Below are positions 56,511 to 64,000 of a DNA stretch of 64,000 nt, one piece after another (position 1 is the first letter of the stretch; every line of letters begins with the position of its first letter). The notes beneath the pieces are model-generated. The model made no database searches. It was not told where the DNA came from and worked only from the letters and a program-made list of their open reading frames with translations. The stretch is from positions 131,386 to 195,385 of the forward strand of contig CAKSLQ010000004.1 in the NCBI GenBank assembly GCA_934467415.1. Reading direction: 5' to 3'. Origin of the DNA: an uncultured Eubacteriales bacterium (lineage in GTDB: Bacteria; Bacillota; Clostridia; Oscillospirales; CAG-272). The position numbers and the translations under genes are program-made.

Positions 56511-56531
56511 TATCGACAAAGGAGGAAGACT

Positions 56532-59500
56532 ATGAGATTGCAACGATATTTTGTGTGCATACTGCTTTGCCTGTGCATGCTGTGCGGCATATTCACCGTG
56601 CAGGCGGGCGCGGCTGCACCGACCCTGAAGGTCGAGATCGGAACGCCGTATCTGTATGCGGTTTCCAAGAGCAATCCCGGATCAATCGCATACGGCACAA
56701 CCACTTCGGCAGCGAGCAAAATGACGGTCTCGCAGTCCGGCGGCACCGTCACGATTGAAGAGACGGAGAACAACAAACTGTACGAACTCGGCTATGTGCC
56801 GGTCATCACATCGCTGTCCGTCCCTGCCGAGACGACGCTGTATGTGACGCAGACCTTCACGCTGCAAGGCAAGAAAAACGGCAGCGGCTCGGCGCAGGAG
56901 ACCATCGAGTTGTTTGATTTCGGCACATCGGATAAGTCTTCGTCGCTCACATTCAAGACCAAATCGGATTCAAGCAGTTACACGGTGGCGCGCGACAGAA
57001 ATGATGGCTCGTCCATGTCGGCAAGCTATACCGCGATGGTCGCCTATACAAATACGAGCACGACGGAGAAGACGATTTACCACTATTTCGGCTTCTTCAC
57101 GGGCGTGCATTACGGCTCGTCGAAGAATCATCGGCTGGTTGCCTCCTGCACGGTCGGGACCACCGGCAAAGTGACCAGCGGCTCCGCCGCGCCGAAAATC
57201 AATGCAGACAAGGCGAACGCGGGCTCGAATATGCAGAATGGTTTCATATCCCAGACCGCTACCTTGGCCAAAGACCGGTTTGTTCCGGATGTTGACTGGG
57301 ATTCGCTCACAACCGAACAGCAGAAGGTGATAAAATCTCAGTTTTATTCGACAGGCGCGGATTCTCTTTATAAAGAGGCATGGGATAAGGCGCGCCTCAT
57401 TACTGAAATCACTTCGGAGAATCAGCTGCGCATCACCATGGAGAACAAACCGGGCTCCGGACTTGGCAGATTTGCCTATCTGCCGTTTACGGTGCCGCTG
57501 ACCGTCCCCGCCAACACGACAAGAACCTTCTACCTTACCTTTTCCATCTCCTATAAGCGGAACTCCGGCTCGGGTGCAGGCTTTATGGCAGAGCTGATCG
57601 AGGGCGGCGTGCCGGACAGCTTCAATACGAATACCGGCGAGGAAATGACGGGCAATACCAAGCTGCGCGTCTATTCGACAAGCGGCGGCTCGACCACGGT
57701 TCATTCCGGGACGGTGGAGCTCCCCGTCACGCTGACGAACAATACGAGCAGCAGCAAAACCTTTTCGCAGAGCTATGTCTTCTATGCGGGGCACAGACAG
57801 GTCGGCGCGTATACACCGGAGCCTGTATACGATATGGCACTGACCGGCATCAACTACAGCCACTATGACGACACCTATGCCGTCACAACCAAGGGGCAGA
57901 ACTGCACCGTGGCTGCACCGACGACAGTCTCGGGTCTGACGGCGCTCTCGGCGACCGTCACGGCAAACACCGGGTACAACCTGCCTTCGTCCGTGACCGT
58001 CACGGTGAACGGCAGCACCCTTGCGGCATCCAAGTATACCTATTCAAATTCAAATGGCAAGATCACGATACCGTCGGGCTATGTCAAGGGCGCAGTCAAC
58101 ATCACGGCAACCGCCGTGCCGAAGACCTACACCGTGTCCTTCAATATAAAATACTCGGGCGGCGTCAACCCCTCAAGCCAGACTGTGACCTACAACAGTA
58201 CATACGGCACGCTGCCCGAGCCCACCCGCAGGGGTTATACCTTTGGCGGCTGGTATACGACATCTGCGCTCGCCACGCAGGTGACGAGCGGCACGAAGGT
58301 GACCAAAACTGCCAACCATACCCTCTATGCAAAGTGGACTGCCAACACCTACACAGTGACGCTGGATGCCAACGGCGGCACCGTCACGCCCGCCACCCTT
58401 TCCGTGGTGTACGACGGGAAATACGGCGACCGGTACAACAACAGCCTGCCTTTGGCAAAGCGTGACGGCTACACCTTTACCGGCTGGTATACGGCAAAGA
58501 TCGGCGGGTTGAAAGTTGAACCCTCCCACCTGATCAGTAAGGCGTACGATCATACGATTTATGCGTGCTGGACGCCCAACATCTACACCGTGACTCTCAA
58601 CGGGGGCGGCGGCACGGGCACGGATCTCATCTCGTATACCTACGGCAAGGGTGCCGTGCTTCCGACCGACTGGACAAAGCAGTGCGCCAAGTTTGAGGGG
58701 TGGTACACCGCACAGACCGGCGGCACCAAGTTGACGAGTATCTCAACCACTACGCTCGGCGATCAGAGCTATTATGCAAGATGGAGCGATGCGCACACTG
58801 CGGTCGTGGATGCCGCCGTTCCGGCAACCTGCACGACGACGGGGCTGACCGCAGGCAAGCATTGCGCGGTCTGCGAAACCGTACTGGTCGCGCAGACGAC
58901 CGTTCCCGCCAAGGGGCATACCGAAGTTGTTGACGCGGCAGTCGCGCCGACCTGCACGGCGACGGGGCTGACCGCAGGTAAGCATTGCTCGGTCTGCAAT
59001 ACGGTGCTGATCGCGCAGACAACGGTTCCCGCCAAGGGACACACCGAAGTTATCGACGCCGCCGTTGCACCGACCTGCACGGCGGCAGGGCTCACCGCAG
59101 GCAAGCATTGCGCGGTCTGCAATACGGTGCTGATCGCGCAGACAACGGTTCCCGCCAAGGGACACACCGAAGTTATCGACGCTACCGTTGCGCCGACCTG
59201 CACGGCGACAGGCCTGACCGCAGGCAAGCACTGCTCGGTCTGCAATACGGTGCTGATCGCGCAGACGACGGTTCCTGCCAAGGGGCACACCGAAGTTGTG
59301 GACGCCGCTGTTCCGGCAACCTGCACGGCGACAGGTCTTACCGCAGGCAAGCACTGCTCGGTCTGCAATACGGTGCTGATCGCGCAGACGACGGTTCCCG
59401 CCAAGGGGCACACCGAGGTCATTGACGCCGCCGTCGCGCCGACGCTGGTAAAGACGGGGCTGACCGAGGGGAGGCATTGCTCGGTCTGCGATGCCGTTCT

Positions 59501-60494
59501 TGTGCCGCAGCAGACGCTGGACATGCGCGCCATATCGGTCAGATATAACTGTGCATTCGGCAGTGATTTCTCCATGGTGTATGCCATCCCGCAAGCCGAT
59601 CTTGCGGGCTGTACCGACATGCGGCTGACGGTAGAACGTGAGCGGTACGCGGGCGGTGCGCCCGATGGGACGGAAACGCAAACCCTGCTTCCCGCCGCAT
59701 ATGATATCGACGGGGCAGCATATTACCGCTTCGATTTTGACGGCATCGGCGCTGCACAGATGGGCGACAGTCTGACGGCAACGCTGCACTTCGTCTATGA
59801 CGGCGCCGCATACAGCCGAGATCTTGGCGCATATGACCTCGGGCAGTACGCGAAAGAGCGGCTGCGTACCTCGGCAAGTGAAGCGTATCGGACGCTGATG
59901 GCCGATCTTCTGAAATACGGTGCCGCTGCGCAGGCATATCTCGGATACAGAACCGATGCGCCGGTAGACAACGGCCTGAGCAATGCGGAAAATGCGCTTG
60001 CAAGCCGGGATCACGCACCGCTTGCCGACATATCGGCGGACAGTGATACCGGGATCTATCCGGCCGAAATTACGCAGAAGGAATTTCGTCTCGACGGGCG
60101 GATTGCGCTGTGTGTCGCAATCGATCTCGGGCGCGACAGCGACCTTTCCGGCGTGCTCCTGCGCATTCGCTACACCGATCGCTCGGGACATGCGGTCGAG
60201 CGCCGGATTGGCGGCGCGGCCTTCGTCTACAGCGAGGCGGCGGGCGGATATACGGTATGCTTCGATGAGCTGAAGGCATCCGAGCTTCGCTCTGTGCTGA
60301 CGCTTACGCTGGTCCGAAACGGCGCGCCGATCAGCCGGACGGTGCAATACAGCTTCGATGCCTATGTCGAGAGCTGCCTGGCTGCCGGAGCGGACGGCGA
60401 ATTCAAGGCTCTGCTGGAATGCGCATTACGCTATGCCGACAGCGCGAGAGCTTATTTTACGCAGACGGCAAACGAACAAAAGGAGGAGCAATAA
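56532..60494 (+). CDS. Large secreted InlB-repeat surface protein
   Basis: The 1320 residues start with a signal peptide ([19 protein letters not shown]). Residues about 30-440 are Ser/Thr/Gly-rich beta-type sequence. About 532-753 are three InlB_B (Listeria/Bacteroides-type) repeats, each ending in a TLYAKW-like motif. Residues 754-999 are six 41-residue repeats with GKHCSVC cores. About 1000-1310 hold two copies of another domain, each ending near [11 protein letters not shown] or [11 protein letters not shown]. There is no LPXTG or membrane anchor, so it is released or held non-covalently. Transcribed from the MerR-type promoter, with the 35-residue peptide gene behind it. Confidence 0.85.
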   Translation: MRLQRYFVCILLCLCMLCGIFTVQAGAAAPTLKVEIGTPYLYAVSKSNPGSIAYGTTTSAASKMTVSQSGGTVTIEETENNKLYELGYVPVITSLSVPAETTLYVTQTFTLQGKKNGSGSAQETIELFDFGTSDKSSSLTFKTKSDSSSYTVARDRNDGSSMSASYTAMVAYTNTSTTEKTIYHYFGFFTGVHYGSSKNHRLVASCTVGTTGKVTSGSAAPKINADKANAGSNMQNGFISQTATLAKDRFVPDVDWDSLTTEQQKVIKSQFYSTGADSLYKEAWDKARLITEITSENQLRITMENKPGSGLGRFAYLPFTVPLTVPANTTRTFYLTFSISYKRNSGSGAGFMAELIEGGVPDSFNTNTGEEMTGNTKLRVYSTSGGSTTVHSGTVELPVTLTNNTSSSKTFSQSYVFYAGHRQVGAYTPEPVYDMALTGINYSHYDDTYAVTTKGQNCTVAAPTTVSGLTALSATVTANTGYNLPSSVTVTVNGSTLAASKYTYSNSNGKITIPSGYVKGAVNITATAVPKTYTVSFNIKYSGGVNPSSQTVTYNSTYGTLPEPTRRGYTFGGWYTTSALATQVTSGTKVTKTANHTLYAKWTANTYTVTLDANGGTVTPATLSVVYDGKYGDRYNNSLPLAKRDGYTFTGWYTAKIGGLKVEPSHLISKAYDHTIYACWTPNIYTVTLNGGGGTGTDLISYTYGKGAVLPTDWTKQCAKFEGWYTAQTGGTKLTSISTTTLGDQSYYARWSDAHTAVVDAAVPATCTTTGLTAGKHCAVCETVLVAQTTVPAKGHTEVVDAAVAPTCTATGLTAGKHCSVCNTVLIAQTTVPAKGHTEVIDAAVAPTCTAAGLTAGKHCAVCNTVLIAQTTVPAKGHTEVIDATVAPTCTATGLTAGKHCSVCNTVLIAQTTVPAKGHTEVVDAAVPATCTATGLTAGKHCSVCNTVLIAQTTVPAKGHTEVIDAAVAPTLVKTGLTEGRHCSVCDAVLVPQQTLDMRAISVRYNCAFGSDFSMVYAIPQADLAGCTDMRLTVERERYAGGAPDGTETQTLLPAAYDIDGAAYYRFDFDGIGAAQMGDSLTATLHFVYDGAAYSRDLGAYDLGQYAKERLRTSASEAYRTLMADLLKYGAAAQAYLGYRTDAPVDNGLSNAENALASRDHAPLADISADSDTGIYPAEITQKEFRLDGRIALCVAIDLGRDSDLSGVLLRIRYTDRSGHAVERRIGGAAFVYSEAAGGYTVCFDELKASELRSVLTLTLVRNGAPISRTVQYSFDAYVESCLAAGADGEFKALLECALRYADSARAYFTQTANEQKEEQ
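58791..59528 (+). repeat. Six 123-bp tandem repeats (41-residue Cys/His modules)
   Basis: Each unit runs from GHTEV to TTVPAK. Units 1-5 have the pattern TC then GKHC then VC, with three cysteines and two histidines; unit 6 is degenerate and lacks the first Cys. Units 2-5 are nearly identical in DNA, so copy number probably varies between strains. Confidence 0.92.
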
Positions 60495-60495
60495 G

Positions 60496-60603
60496 ATGAA
60501 AAAAGAGTGGGAAGCGCCGGTTGCCACAGTTGTGGAGCTGGACATCAAGGATATTATCTGTGCGTCGGGAGGCTTTTTCAAGGATCTCGGCGAGTGGAGC
60601 TGA
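60496..60603 (+). CDS. 35-residue peptide with double-glycine-like leader
   Basis: A small gene starting at ATG 60496, one base after the stop of the surface-protein gene, with AGGAGGAGC at 60481-60489 as ribosome site. The peptide begins MKKEWEAPVATVV. Gly25-Gly26 end a possible leader: counting back from Gly26 as -1, Leu15 is at -12, Asp19 at -8, Ile20 at -7 and Ala23 at -4, close to the LSxxELxxIxGG pattern of exported peptides. The predicted product is FFKDLGEWS. No C39 peptidase transporter is in the window. An alternative is a small structural or regulatory peptide. Confidence 0.6.
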   Translation: MKKEWEAPVATVVELDIKDIICASGGFFKDLGEWS

Positions 60604-60614
60604 ACAAAAGAAGG

Positions 60615-60653
60615 ATCCCCGGCGGCTGCAAGATGCAGCCGCCGGGGATTTTT
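60615..60653 (+). terminator. Strong terminator after the small peptide gene
   Basis: ATCCCCGGCGGCTGC (60615-60629) pairs perfectly with 60635-60649 around AAGAT, ending in TTTTT. It closes the surface-protein/peptide operon 12 bases after the peptide stop codon. Confidence 0.93.
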
Positions 60654-60718
60654 GCAGAGAAGCTAGCAAAGCGAAAAGCATATGCCGTCGGCAAGCAAGT
60701 CATTAAGGGCGAGGCGGT

Positions 60719-61738
60719 TTATCGGATCTCGTCGGTGCCGTCGGCGGTCACGCCTTTTCTGAAAGGGACGTAGTTTTCGCTCTTTGCGCGCCCGGCGTTT
60801 ATTGTGATACACGCAAGCCACGCATCGGAGCCGGGCGCCGCGGCATCGGCGGCGGTCAGGTCACAGTAGTAATAACTGCCGGAAAGGCAGATTCTGTTCC
60901 ACGCATGGTTTCCGCCGTCCTTTGTGCCGTCTGTCCGCGTACAGAAAAGACCTGCCGCGCTGCAAAGATGCTCCATGGCGGAGGCGTAGCCGCTGCACAC
61001 CGCGCTGCCGTCTACAAGCGCGTTATAGGCGGGGTAGGGCAGGCTCATGGTGGAAAGTGAGCTGTCATATTCGCACCGACCGGTTATCACGGCGGCAAAA
61101 TAGCGGTATTTTCCGAGGTCGGAGAGACCGTTGGGCATACATTCGACGATACGTTTGCATACGGCATCGAAAAGCGCCATGCGGGCTGTTATTTCTTCCG
61201 TGTCATCTGTCGGGCAGTCGTTGGAGGTGCCGGGGAGAAAGTATATGGGGCGATAGATATTTCCGGAGACATCGGGGTAATAGTACGCTCTGCAGCGCGG
61301 GTTGTCGGCTCTCATTGCTTCGTCCGCCTCCATAAAATCGGAAAACGCCGTTTCGCCGTAATTGACGGCGTCCCATTCATACGCTCGCACGGCATCAACC
61401 GCGGCAAGCAGCATGTCGTAAATATCGCGCACGGGGGCGGAGAGCCGGTCGCGGCGGAGCGTGGACGCCGTTGCGCCGGAGGAAATCTCGGCGGCGGGGT
61501 GCGCCTCCAGCAGAGCGATTGCGTCCCGTATCGCGCCGTCGGCAATTTCGGCGGCACGACGGCCGTATTCTCCGTTATCCGCGGGCGGAAGAGCGGCGGG
61601 GAGGGCCTCGCTTTGCGCTGCCGTGGAGCTGTCTGTCGTGCCGGGAACGGGTTCGGGAGGAAAGGCGACGCATGAGGACAAGAGCAGTATGGATACGATG
61701 ATTGCGCCGATGGTTTTGACTGCGGTTTTCGGTTTCAT
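60719..61738 (-). CDS. Lipoprotein with transglutaminase-like domain
   Basis: The 339 residues begin with a lipoprotein signal; LLLSSC puts the lipid-modified cysteine at 23. A Ser/Pro/Ala linker follows. The C-terminal half fits the transglutaminase-like (papain-fold) family, with a probable triad Cys248 (GSAVCSGYASAM), His278 (GGNHAWN) and Asp293 (YYCDLTAAD). Known relatives act as extracellular proteases or cross-linkers. It is convergent with the surface-protein operon and has its own promoter; a role on that protein or peptide is inference only. Confidence 0.85.
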   Translation of the reverse strand: MKPKTAVKTIGAIIVSILLLSSCVAFPPEPVPGTTDSSTAAQSEALPAALPPADNGEYGRRAAEIADGAIRDAIALLEAHPAAEISSGATASTLRRDRLSAPVRDIYDMLLAAVDAVRAYEWDAVNYGETAFSDFMEADEAMRADNPRCRAYYYPDVSGNIYRPIYFLPGTSNDCPTDDTEEITARMALFDAVCKRIVECMPNGLSDLGKYRYFAAVITGRCEYDSSLSTMSLPYPAYNALVDGSAVCSGYASAMEHLCSAAGLFCTRTDGTKDGGNHAWNRICLSGSYYYCDLTAADAAAPGSDAWLACITINAGRAKSENYVPFRKGVTADGTDEIR

Positions 61739-61777
61739 CTGTCGGCAAAGCTCCTCGTGTGTTATCGTTGTGCTTAA

Positions 61778-61806
61778 ATTATATCACACGGCGGGGCAAA
61801 AGGCAA
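61778..61806 (-). promoter_or_regulatory. Promoter of the transglutaminase-like lipoprotein gene
   Basis: On the minus strand, TTGCCT (61806-61801), a 17-bp spacer and exact TATAAT (61783-61778), 40 bp upstream of the start. GAGGAG precedes the ATG. Confidence 0.75.
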
Positions 61807-61891
61807 TAAGTGTGCGGAGAGGGATAAGCGCGCGTCCTCGGTATATTGATGCGCTTTTCGGCAGCTTCAAATCAACCATCCCTGCGAAGAT

Positions 61892-61926
61892 AAAAGAGAG
61901 GCGCCCGTGAGGGGCGTCTCTCTTTT
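61892..61926 (-). terminator. Terminator hairpin, copy 1
   Basis: AAAAGAGAGGCGCCC pairs with GGGGCGTCTCTCTTTT (one G-T pair), giving T-runs on both sides. It follows the tRNA end remnant on the minus strand. Confidence 0.75.
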
Positions 61927-61927
61927 G

Positions 61928-61956
61928 TGGTCGGAGTGACAGGATTCGAGACCTGC
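61928..61956 (-). pseudogene. Degenerate tRNA-Pro 3' end remnant
   Basis: Read leftward, 29 bases match the T-arm and acceptor 3' strand of the tRNA-Pro fragment at 62059-62103, ending CACTCCGACCA, with one inserted base in the T-loop. Beyond it the sequence is unrelated, so this is a decayed remnant. Confidence 0.75.
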
Positions 61957-62022
61957 CGCGCCGTTGGCGCTTTGAAAAGCTGTGCTTTTCGGCAGCTTCA
62001 AATCAACCATCCCCGCGAAGAT

Positions 62023-62057
62023 AAAAGAGAGGCGCCCGCGAGGGGCGTCTCTCTTTT
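62023..62057 (-). terminator. Terminator hairpin, copy 2 (behind tRNA-Pro fragment)
   Basis: Same hairpin as at 61892-61926, one base downstream of the CCA end of the tRNA-Pro fragment on the minus strand, where a tRNA terminator is expected. Confidence 0.75.
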
Positions 62058-62058
62058 C

Positions 62059-62103
62059 TGGTCGGAGTGACAGGATTCGAACCTGCGGCATCTTGCTCCC
62101 AAA
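62059..62103 (-). pseudogene. tRNA-Pro(UGG) 3' fragment, probable attachment site
   Basis: On the minus strand 45 bases read TTTGGGAGCAAG, variable loop, GCAGG-TTCGAAT-CCTGT (T-arm), CACTCCG, A and CCA. This is a tRNA-Pro from the anticodon loop (anticodon TGG) to the encoded CCA. The bases before it do not form the 5' anticodon stem, D-arm or acceptor, so no intact tRNA is here. A 3' part beginning at the anticodon loop is what remains when an integrase that uses this site inserts an element. Confidence 0.8.
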
Positions 62104-62394
62104 CGGACCTATGAAGGCAATTTCCGCTAAAAATAGCTTTTTTCGCCCCTTTCCGCCTGGAAAACCGCGCTCTTCGGCACTCCCCAGTCCACTGTTTCCG
62201 AGTGCTCCGAAACGGTAGGTGGTCTGTTATGTGGTCAACAGCAATTTCCGCAGAATAATATGCCCTCCTCGCCTCTCGCTATCACGCGAGAGACTTTTGC
62301 TTTTATACGGTTATTATAACTCTGAACAACCCCTGATTCAAGTCAAAATTTGCACCGCAGTAGACAAAGAAAAAAGGTTTGAATAAAAGACGAA
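62104..62394. other. Boundary of AT-rich inserted region, no gene seen
   Basis: I see no supported gene here. Read leftward, the segment next to the tRNA fragment is open in one frame (starting VDHITDHLPF) and could be a remnant of an element end or of an integrase 3' end. CAATTTCCGC occurs twice (62119 and 62242). Base composition turns AT-rich from about 62290 onward. Confidence 0.4.
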
Positions 62395-63738
62395 TTAAAT
62401 TCTTAAGCTAAACGATCCATTTGTTAATTCAGAACACTCGGCAGATGTCCAATCCATTAACCCTTTTGCATTTTGATACAAGAGGCTTATATCAATTATT
62501 TTCGAGACACTTGAAAAAGATAACGACCGTGTCCCCAGAATATATTCTATATTAATTGCAGCGGCAATTACTTGTGCCGAGAGACTTTTATTGTGTTTCT
62601 GGTATACTTTTATTGGTTCTATTGTGTCGGAAACTCCGAGAATGTAAAGCAAGGGATTAGACTCATAGGATATCTTTTTGAAATTCTCTTCCAGCAAGTC
62701 GAATAATTTATATTTTTCGTAAAGATCACGTGTTTCAGCTGATTGTTTAAAAATGTTGTGCGATAAAATGCAATCAGATATATATGAGAAGATGGTGAGT
62801 TGTTCACTGCAAAAATGTCGATTTCGATAGTAAAAATCACTGAGGTTTTTCGTTACATTTTCTTCATTCAGCGAAGAAATATAGGCCAGCATATAGTTTT
62901 TTATCATTCTATCGTAAAAAAGCAATCCGCCAACTATCCCGTGGTCTACACGTTTTCGTTCATTGATGCAATAATTCATATATCTTGTGACGATTCGACT
63001 TGGATATTGATGTTCGGCAATTTTGCTACCATTTGAAAAACGCAATTTAGGATAACCGGAAACTGTGTTGTTTCGCTGAGTTAACTCCATAAGCAGAGCA
63101 TGCTCCAAATTAGGAGTATTGTTTCGTCCTGAAAGAGAAAAGGAGAATGCGCCTAATTGAGAAAACGGCGACAAATTTATGCCCAATTTCCTTTTGATTT
63201 CTTTAAGGGCTTGATATTCTCTTGGATGGCAATACTTGTAGTGAGTATAACTTTGACATGGAATAGGAGCTCGTTGTGGATATTGTATGGGGCAATCTTC
63301 TTTCTCTGTAACGCTATATCCGTAATCATGATACAAATATGTTAAGAACCATAGATATGCAAACGGAAAATGATTTACACTTACAAGGGAAAGCGGTGTA
63401 AAACTATTAATACAATTCTCGATGAGCAATCCTAAAAAGAACCCCGAAACAGTATGTATCGCTCTTTCCGCAGGCAGTTGATATTGCTCTTCAAAACGAT
63501 ACGATAGCACAGATTCTTTCCTGCCGGCTGTAAAATAATTAGTTATAAATCTATTGGCTGTTTCCGGGTTAAGAAGCAAGGGCAGTGCTTTTTCGCCGTT
63601 TTCAAAATATTGTTTTATAAATTCACTTGAAACTTCGCTGCAAAAGATGTCTGTAGTTGCTATATCATTTCTGTAATAGTTCCAATCAATTCCGTTCTCA
63701 TGAGAAATTGTTTGATTGATAAAGTCGCAATATCTCAT
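62395..63738 (-). CDS. Divergent HD-domain protein
   Basis: The 447 residues from ATG 63738 follow TAAGGAG. Codon use is AT-rich, unlike every gene to the left, suggesting transfer. Scattered motifs fit an HD phosphohydrolase: His95 (AIHTVSG), His137-Asp138 (YLYHDYGYS), Asp265-His266 (RVDHGIVGG), His327-Asn328 (CILSHNIF) and Asp371 (VSDTIEPIK). The spacing is longer than in YqeK or Dgt, so the substrate is unknown; a nucleotide or second messenger is possible. It is divergent from an XRE-like gene. Such proteins can occur in defence or mobile islands, but no system is identified. Confidence 0.6.
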   Translation of the reverse strand: MRYCDFINQTISHENGIDWNYYRNDIATTDIFCSEVSSEFIKQYFENGEKALPLLLNPETANRFITNYFTAGRKESVLSYRFEEQYQLPAERAIHTVSGFFLGLLIENCINSFTPLSLVSVNHFPFAYLWFLTYLYHDYGYSVTEKEDCPIQYPQRAPIPCQSYTHYKYCHPREYQALKEIKRKLGINLSPFSQLGAFSFSLSGRNNTPNLEHALLMELTQRNNTVSGYPKLRFSNGSKIAEHQYPSRIVTRYMNYCINERKRVDHGIVGGLLFYDRMIKNYMLAYISSLNEENVTKNLSDFYYRNRHFCSEQLTIFSYISDCILSHNIFKQSAETRDLYEKYKLFDLLEENFKKISYESNPLLYILGVSDTIEPIKVYQKHNKSLSAQVIAAAINIEYILGTRSLSFSSVSKIIDISLLYQNAKGLMDWTSAECSELTNGSFSLRI

Positions 63739-63759
63739 ACTATATCTCCTTAAAGTTTC

Positions 63760-63778
63760 AATGTGCTTAAAGCACATT
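63760..63778. promoter_or_regulatory. 19-bp palindrome upstream of HD-domain gene
   Basis: AATGTGCTT and AAGCACATT flank a central A, a perfect dyad 22 bp upstream of the HD gene start and about 80 bp upstream of the divergent promoter. It is a plausible operator for the neighbouring XRE-like regulator. Confidence 0.5.
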
Positions 63779-63859
63779 CATTATACATCAAACATATGAA
63801 AAGATCAACGCAACCATTTAAAAAACGCTGAAATTGCAGTATTTCTATGCCGAAAGCTG

Positions 63860-63888
63860 TTGATATTCAGTCTGAAATGTGGTATAAT
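63860..63888 (+). promoter_or_regulatory. Promoter of XRE-like gene
   Basis: TTGATA at 63860-63865, a 17-bp spacer and exact TATAAT at 63883-63888, 52 bp before the ATG at 63941. Confidence 0.8.
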
Positions 63889-63940
63889 AATGAAAATGGT
63901 AAAATGTCAAATTTATAACTGCGTATGAGGTGTAATACAA

Positions 63941-64000
63941 TGGCCGCAAGCTATAAAAAATTATTCAAGCTTTTAATCGACCGTGATATGAAAAAGAAAG
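63941..64000 (+). pseudogene. Start of XRE-like regulator gene, apparently frameshifted (window edge)
   Basis: GAGGTG is followed by ATG 63941 and MAASYK. One frame over, from 63961, the sequence reads LFKLLIDRDMKKK, which together with MAASYKK resembles the N-terminus of a small clostridial helix-turn-helix (XRE/Cro) family. Joining them needs a sixth A in the A5 tract at 63956-63960; as given, the frame ends at TAA a few codons on. It is either a true early frameshift or a homopolymer sequencing error. Only 60 bases are visible. Confidence 0.4.

Larger units (their letters stand above)
61853..62085 (-). repeat. Tandem 131-bp duplication carrying tRNA-Pro 3' end and terminator
   Basis: The segment from GCTTTTCGGCAGCTTC through a terminator hairpin to the tRNA 3' end occurs at 61853-61957 and 61984-62087, offset by 131 bp and about 95 percent alike. 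On the minus strand each copy reads tRNA end, then terminator, then a shared downstream flank. The 26 bases between them are not shared. Confidence 0.85.

Noticed and set aside
58791..59528. CRISPR-like array
   Set aside because: The 123-bp repeats are in frame within a protein gene, without unique spacers or cas genes.
60496..60603. Lasso-peptide precursor
   Set aside because: GGFFKDLGE could imitate a ring of nine residues, but only two residues would remain as a tail and no lasso cyclase or protease genes are present; the double-glycine reading fits better.
62059..62135. Intact tRNA gene
   Set aside because: Only the sequence from the anticodon loop to CCA is present; no complementary 5' anticodon stem, D-arm or 5' acceptor strand precedes it.

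Overview
The window is a GC-rich chromosomal segment of a spore-forming Gram-positive bacterium of class Clostridia. An Oscillospirales/Ruminococcaceae-type gut lineage is an inference from gene order, base composition and repeat style. Support for a Firmicute comes from lon-engB, infC-rpmI-rplT, topA-trmFO, plsX-rnc-smc-ftsY, nadD-yqeK-LCP-rsfS-leuS, dgt-dnaG-sigA and yqfC-yqfD-phoH-ybeY-era-recO, with promoters of the TTGACA/17 bp/TATAAT type. Support for sporulation comes from spoIIGA-sigE and the ylbJ, yqfC and yqfD genes.

Layout. 1-3000: engB (cut by the window edge) and lon on the minus strand, separated by a fragment of a small inverted-repeat element. 3000-12100: translation, DNA uptake, topology, tRNA-modification and lipid genes (infC from an ATT codon behind an attenuator, rpmI, rplT, a SpoU methyltransferase, dprA, topA, trmFO, plsX, rnc). 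12200-23700: smc, ftsY, rdgB, yhbY, nadD, yqeK, an LCP protein, rsfS, leuS, then rpsU on its own promoter. 23700-29300: mostly minus-strand accessory genes (unknown protein, FkbM-type methyltransferase, aspartate kinase, ABC exporter) with a complete 275 bp MITE-like element and a HIT protein. 29400-40430: DUF1015 protein, spoIIGA-sigE, rpmE, hflX, yigZ, dgt-dnaG-sigA and an orphan solute-binding lipoprotein. 40500-53120: sporulation membrane genes, phoH-ybeY-era-recO, mutS2 and an Smr-like protein, acpP, then a ribbon-helix-helix protein in front of clpB.

53270-61740 is accessory and cell-surface related. It holds an ECF-like sigma factor with a long extra C-terminal region, two inverted copies of a composite palindromic intergenic repeat, a MerR-type regulator, and a divergent promoter with a 19 bp spacer and an internal dyad. 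That promoter drives a 1320-residue secreted InlB-repeat protein. A 35-residue peptide follows it directly, has a double-glycine-like leader and is closed by a strong terminator. A convergent lipoprotein with a transglutaminase-like triad comes next. This is the most likely place for an undescribed system.

From about 62100 the DNA becomes clearly AT-rich. The boundary is a 45-nt tRNA-Pro(UGG) 3' fragment starting exactly at the anticodon loop, next to a tandem 131-bp duplication that carries another tRNA-end remnant. I read this as the left end of an integrated element. It carries a divergent HD-domain protein and the beginning of an XRE-like regulator that appears frameshifted. No rRNA genes, intact tRNA genes, CRISPR arrays or transposase genes were seen.
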